Part shown: one piece after another, positions 7,301 through 8,742 of the stretch
How positions within the stretch are numbered: position 1 is the first letter of the stretch
How the letters are laid out: each line of letters opens with the position of its first letter
From: an uncultured Bacillota bacterium
GTDB taxonomy: Bacteria > Bacillota > Clostridia > UBA1381
Reading direction: 5' to 3'
NCBI GenBank assembly: GCA_949297205.1
Contig: CASFSH010000212.1
Span: 1 to 8,742 of the forward strand
Length of the DNA stretch: 8,742 nt
Program-made: the position numbers and the translations under genes
The notes under the pieces: generated by a model
What the model was told of the DNA's origin: nothing
The model's input: the letters and a program-made list of their open reading frames with translations, nothing else
Databases searched by the model: none

Positions 7301-7406
7301 CGCATGGGATAAGAGCCATTACGGAAAATATACTCCCTGGCAGTATGAGTATGCTCTTAAACCTTTGGGAATAATGTCAAGTCCTGTTATTGTAATGAAA
7401 AAGTAG
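4317..7406 (+). CDS. cytoplasmic GH106-like glycoside hydrolase (putative alpha-L-rhamnosidase)
   Basis: A 1029-residue protein predicted to cleave a terminal deoxysugar, probably alpha-L-rhamnose, from oligosaccharides. The N-terminus (about 22-450) is a TIM-barrel catalytic region with the hallmarks of GH106-like enzymes: YRGAPFWAWNCELDKEEL (23-40), GLGGFHMHSRDG (51-62) and YLYDEDRWPSGSAGG (91-105). Candidate catalytic acids are Glu230 in FTDEP and Glu380 in MSELYG, with Glu325 and Glu326 in HVLSEES also possible; these are inferred from position in barrel-like strands. A central alpha/beta region (about 455-690) resembles the glutamine-amidotransferase-like domain found after many such barrels (IIVAGCETL, GGKIIFVGDAP). 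Two beta-sandwich regions follow (about 789-880 and 905-985), the second ending in the galactose-binding-like motif LFGNRHNSFGALHL. There is no signal peptide or membrane segment, so it should act on imported substrate. It diverges from an AraC-type regulator and is closed by its own terminator. Family placement is by motif recognition; substrate is inference. Confidence 0.8.
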   Translation: MLYKKSKDEKLTKELFKNPTSEYRGAPFWAWNCELDKEELLWQIEQLKAMGLGGFHMHSRDGMATPYLSDEFMDLIKACVDKAEQEGMNAYLYDEDRWPSGSAGGLLTKDKRYAQRYLLFTCKKREDTVSFDESYKTGKPCFVAAYDVLLNESGELNNYKVISIDDKAEGTKWYAYIKAADPSGWYNNECYVNTLSKEAIDKFIEITHEKYKKTVGDRFGKTIPSIFTDEPQYAAKDTLDFAQSKKDLTVPWSMDLEDTYKGYYGESLIEKLPELFWELPDFKVSKTRYNYHDHITYRFTQAFADNCGMWCEKNNIALTGHVLSEESLFSQTTSVGEAMRAYTHFGIPGIDMLCNHVEYTTAKQAQSNVHQYGKEGVMSELYGVTNWDFDFRGHKFQGDWQAALGVTLRVQHLSWVSMKGSAKRDYPASINYQSPWYKEYKYVEDHFARLNTALTRGKPEVKVGVIHPIETYWLHFGPKENTAAIREMLDEEFHNIAHWLLTGLIDFDYICESMLKEQCGEISETLQVGEMKYSTIIVAGCETLRSSTLEILDKYQKSGGKIIFVGDAPKYVDAKDSDLPGKLYDRCRKVQYSRSDIMNALEEDRLVDIKESNGTRTSSLIYQYRHDNDCDWLFIAHLNEEPESINVTLKKDRRIVVAGEFTPELYDTINGEIKKINFEIKNGKTIIYYGFYALDSLLLKLNPPTLQSYFEKETESETVAEKLFFNKVEYKREEENVLLLDIAKYHIDDEPYRDEYEEVRETDRICKEELNIINNTTQPWAIEPEPIKHHVTLKYSFESEIEYEGAYLATEDAKICKIIFNGNRVENKTEGYFTDKSIEKVPLSKIKKGTNELEITYPIGVRASLENCFILGDFNVKCEGVVKTITEKTDKIGFGNIVSQGMPFYGGNIVYKTEFTAPEDCTSVAINASVYKGTLIKVKVDGKDAGIIAYSPYDVIVNNVKKGKHTVEFTLFGNRHNSFGALHLTDTKMNWFGPTAWDKSHYGKYTPWQYEYALKPLGIMSSPVIVMKK

Positions 7407-7413
7407 AGATAAT

Positions 7414-7450
7414 AAAAAAGTACGGAAGAAGTTTTTTTTCGTACTTTTTT
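7414..7450 (+). terminator. intrinsic terminator after the glycoside hydrolase
   Basis: AAAAAAGTACG (7414-7424) pairs perfectly with CGTACTTTTTT (7440-7450) around a 15-base loop, giving a terminal T6 run. It starts 8 bases after the stop and ends 3 bases before the next promoter. The symmetrical A/T tails could work in both directions. Confidence 0.85.
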
Positions 7451-7452
7451 CA

Positions 7453-7481
7453 TTGACAGAAAAATTATACAATGCTATAAT
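7453..7481 (+). promoter_or_regulatory. consensus promoter of the SGNH hydrolase
   Basis: A perfect TTGACA (7453-7458), 17-base spacer and perfect TATAAT (7476-7481), with an extended TGC just before the -10. Transcription should start near 7488, leaving a leader of about 170 bases. It looks strong and constitutive, unlike the hydrolase promoter upstream. Confidence 0.88.
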
Positions 7482-7509
7482 TATTTCGGATATGAAAAAA
7501 AGAGAAAAG

Positions 7510-7616
7510 TTAACGTGAAAAATAAGCTGCACATCTCGCCCTTTTTCGGGACTCAGAGTATACACATACGCCGCTGCCCCTTAAAAAGAAATCTGTTTGA
7601 TTCTTTTTCACGTTAA
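7510..7616. repeat. 107-bp segment with perfect 13-bp terminal inverted repeats in the SGNH leader
   Basis: TTAACGTGAAAAA (7510-7522) is perfectly inverted at 7604-7616. The outermost TTAA could instead be a 4-bp target duplication around 9-bp ends CGTGAAAAA. Inside are a CCC/GGG hairpin (7539-7550), a GTAT/ATAC hairpin (7558-7569) and AAAAAGAA (7583-7590) pairing with TTCTTTTT (7601-7608). The last of these competes with the outer stem for 7604-7608. The segment is more GC-rich at its core than its surroundings. It lies entirely within the predicted untranslated leader. It may be a tiny insertion element or a leader RNA that switches between two folds. I do not recognise it as any known riboswitch. 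Confidence 0.6.
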
Positions 7617-7645
7617 GATTTGTGTTGCCGCATTGGCGGAGGAAT

Positions 7646-7650
7646 GGAGG
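7646..7650 (+). promoter_or_regulatory. SGNH hydrolase ribosome binding site
   Basis: GGAGG, 6 bases before the ATG at 7657; a second GGAGG lies at 7638-7642. A small CCGC/GCGG hairpin (7628-7639) runs into the second site. The upstream in-frame TTG at 7597 lies inside the inverted-repeat segment and has no such site. Confidence 0.8.
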
Positions 7651-7656
7651 ATTAAT

Positions 7657-8385
7657 ATGATAAGACTGAATAAAGGCGAAAGAATTTTATTTTTCGGGGA
7701 TTCAATAACTCACGGAGGACGTCTGCAGTCTATGGACGGAAATCATATAATAGGACATGGATATCAGAGTATAATCGCATCAAAACTGGGGTATGAAAAT
7801 ATTGAAAATATGCCGAAATTTATTAATAAAGGAGTAAGCGGCGACAGCATTTCGCAGATGTATTCGCGTCTTTACAGTGACGTAATTGTAAATAAGCCCG
7901 ATATTATAAGTATTCTTGCAGGAATAAATGACGTCGGAAAGGGTATGGGTATGCCTTATAAAATGACAACAGATAAATTTATTAAAGTGTATCAGTTAAT
8001 GATTGATGATATTAAGGCACTTTTAAAAGATACAAAAATAATTATCTGTGAACCATTTTATCTTGAATTAAACTGCTTTGATGAGCCGTACGCAAATACT
8101 CCCTATGTTTTATGCGAGGAATATTTTAAACCTTGTTATATACCCGAAGATAAAGAACGAATGGTTGCCATGAGAAAAGAAATTACATATATGCAGCAGG
8201 AGCTAAAAAAGTTTGCCCAAAAGAATGGGTGTATTTATGTCCCTCTCCAGGAGGAGTTTTTAAAGCTGTCTGAAAAAGTTCCTCCCGAATACCTTGTTTG
8301 GGATACAGTGCATCCTACAATCGTCGGGCATGAGGTTATTGCAAGAAAATGGCTTGAGGTTTGTGAAAAGGAACTGAATATATAA
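7657..8385 (+). CDS. SGNH/GDSL-family hydrolase (putative carbohydrate acetylesterase)
   Basis: A 242-residue serine esterase of the flavodoxin-like SGNH fold. All four sequence blocks are present: GDSITHGG (14-21) with nucleophile Ser16, the block II Gly62 in NKGVSGDS, GIND (89-92) with Asn91, and DTVHPT (216-221) with Asp216 and His219. Ser, Gly, Asn and His are therefore intact and the enzyme should be active. The length fits single-domain members such as rhamnogalacturonan acetylesterase-like and sialate or xylan acetylesterase-like proteins. There is no signal peptide or membrane helix, so it is cytoplasmic. The neighbouring GH106-like enzyme suggests removal of acetyl groups from imported pectin- or rhamnose-type oligosaccharides; this is inference. 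It is transcribed from its own consensus promoter behind the hydrolase terminator, with an unusually long structured leader. Start chosen by ribosome binding site and family N-terminus (RILFFGDSIT). Confidence 0.92.
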   Translation: MIRLNKGERILFFGDSITHGGRLQSMDGNHIIGHGYQSIIASKLGYENIENMPKFINKGVSGDSISQMYSRLYSDVIVNKPDIISILAGINDVGKGMGMPYKMTTDKFIKVYQLMIDDIKALLKDTKIIICEPFYLELNCFDEPYANTPYVLCEEYFKPCYIPEDKERMVAMRKEITYMQQELKKFAQKNGCIYVPLQEEFLKLSEKVPPEYLVWDTVHPTIVGHEVIARKWLEVCEKELNI

Positions 8386-8459
8386 GTTATATGTTTCTAT
8401 TATATTGAGTGACAATACAAAAAATAATACTGTGTAATGAAATGTACAATTAAAAATTC

Positions 8460-8487
8460 AAGGAGAACGGAACTCGTTCTCCTTTTT
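8460..8487 (+). terminator. intrinsic terminator between convergent genes
   Basis: AAGGAGAACG (8460-8469) pairs perfectly with CGTTCTCCTT (8475-8484) around a 5-base loop, with T5 from 8483. It ends transcription of the SGNH gene, 74 bases after its stop. On the minus strand the hairpin is followed by TGAATTTTTAA, so it may also serve the converging partial gene. The stretch 8386-8459 holds nothing else I can name. Confidence 0.88.
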
Positions 8488-8504
8488 AAAAGTTTTTATA
8501 CAAT

Positions 8505-8742
8505 TTATTTTAAGATTTGTAATTTGATTTCATCCATCAAAGCTTTCATTTTGCGTTTTGGAAGTCCTCCGACGAAGCCATTAAGATCAGATTCTCCTGT
8601 TATGGCATCACCCATCCATCCTTGCAATATAAGTTTATCAGTGGTAAAGGAAGCACTAAAACATTGACGTTTCATTATTATACCATCACCTTTAAGCCAT
8701 ACTTCTTCATCTTTTAATATCTTTTTTGAATATTTATTTGCT
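8505..8742 (-). CDS. C-terminal part of an unrecognised protein (5' end outside window)
   Basis: The minus strand is open from the window edge (first full codon begins at 8741) to a TAA at 8507-8505, giving 78 residues. It is cut by the window edge, so no start is visible. The readable segment contains DEEVWLKGDGIIMKRQCF, then SASFTTDKLILQGWMGDAITGESDLNGFVGGLPKRKM, ending KALMDEIKLQILK. No membrane segment or catalytic motif is evident. Composition looks like real protein: mixed hydrophobic and charged, with a lysine-rich helical tail. The overlapping plus-strand open frame is antisense to it and much less protein-like. The gene converges on the SGNH gene across a shared terminator. I do not recognise the family. 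Confidence 0.65.
   Translation of the reverse strand, partial: ANKYSKKILKDEEVWLKGDGIIMKRQCFSASFTTDKLILQGWMGDAITGESDLNGFVGGLPKRKMKALMDEIKLQILK

Noticed and set aside
6927..7319. 130-codon minus-strand open frame inside the hydrolase gene
   Set aside because: It is antisense to a well-supported coding sequence, has a Cys- and Phe-rich unnatural composition and no ribosome binding site.
7377..7565. 62-codon minus-strand open frame across the hydrolase terminator
   Set aside because: It runs through the terminator, promoter and leader element and has a low-complexity Phe/Leu-rich translation, so coding is unlikely. Its first residues fall in the inverted-repeat segment.
7597..7656. TTG at 7597 as the start of the SGNH hydrolase
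   Set aside because: The added residues come from the inverted-repeat segment, there is no ribosome binding site, and the ATG at 7657 gives the normal family N-terminus.
8437..8667. 76-codon plus-strand open frame near the right edge
   Set aside because: It reads through the terminator hairpin and is antisense to the better minus-strand partial gene.

Overview
The window looks like chromosomal DNA from an AT-rich, low-GC Gram-positive bacterium, most likely a gut-type Clostridia member. This is inferred from strong AAGGAGG-type ribosome binding sites, sigma-A-like promoters, U-tailed terminators, and MurA and FtsZ sequences of Firmicutes character. No phage or transposase gene is visible. 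Species cannot be assigned from the sequence alone.

Layout. Positions 1-413 are non-coding and dominated by a tightly packed multi-hairpin block (61-309) flanked by 11-bp direct repeats. It looks like a non-autonomous inserted element or a structured RNA. Next comes murA (453-1709, peptidoglycan precursor synthesis). A 367-bp gap follows, with a long imperfect inverted repeat, an A/T-only palindrome and a well-formed promoter, and then ftsZ (2077-3234, cell division), closed by a strong terminator. These two genes look like a reduced division and cell-wall (dcw) cluster. No ftsQ, ftsA or spoIIGA/sigE lies beside them.

From about 3350 the content changes to carbohydrate use. An AraC-family regulator (3356-4219, minus strand) is divergent from a 1029-residue cytoplasmic glycoside hydrolase of the GH106-like type (4317-7406). 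The two share a 97-bp intergenic region holding a perfect 10-bp inverted repeat that overlaps both predicted promoters. After a terminator, an SGNH/GDSL esterase (7657-8385) has its own consensus promoter. Its long leader contains a 107-bp segment bounded by perfect 13-bp inverted repeats. The simplest reading is that the regulator senses a sugar, the hydrolase removes a deoxysugar such as rhamnose from imported oligosaccharides, and the esterase removes acyl groups from the same kind of substrate. The window ends in the 3' part of an unrecognised minus-strand gene (8505-8742) that converges on the esterase across a shared hairpin terminator.

The most unusual material is non-coding: the cloverleaf-like multi-hairpin block before murA, and the inverted-repeat-bounded segment between the esterase promoter and its gene. 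Among the proteins, FtsZ has Ser in place of the usual T7-loop Asn.
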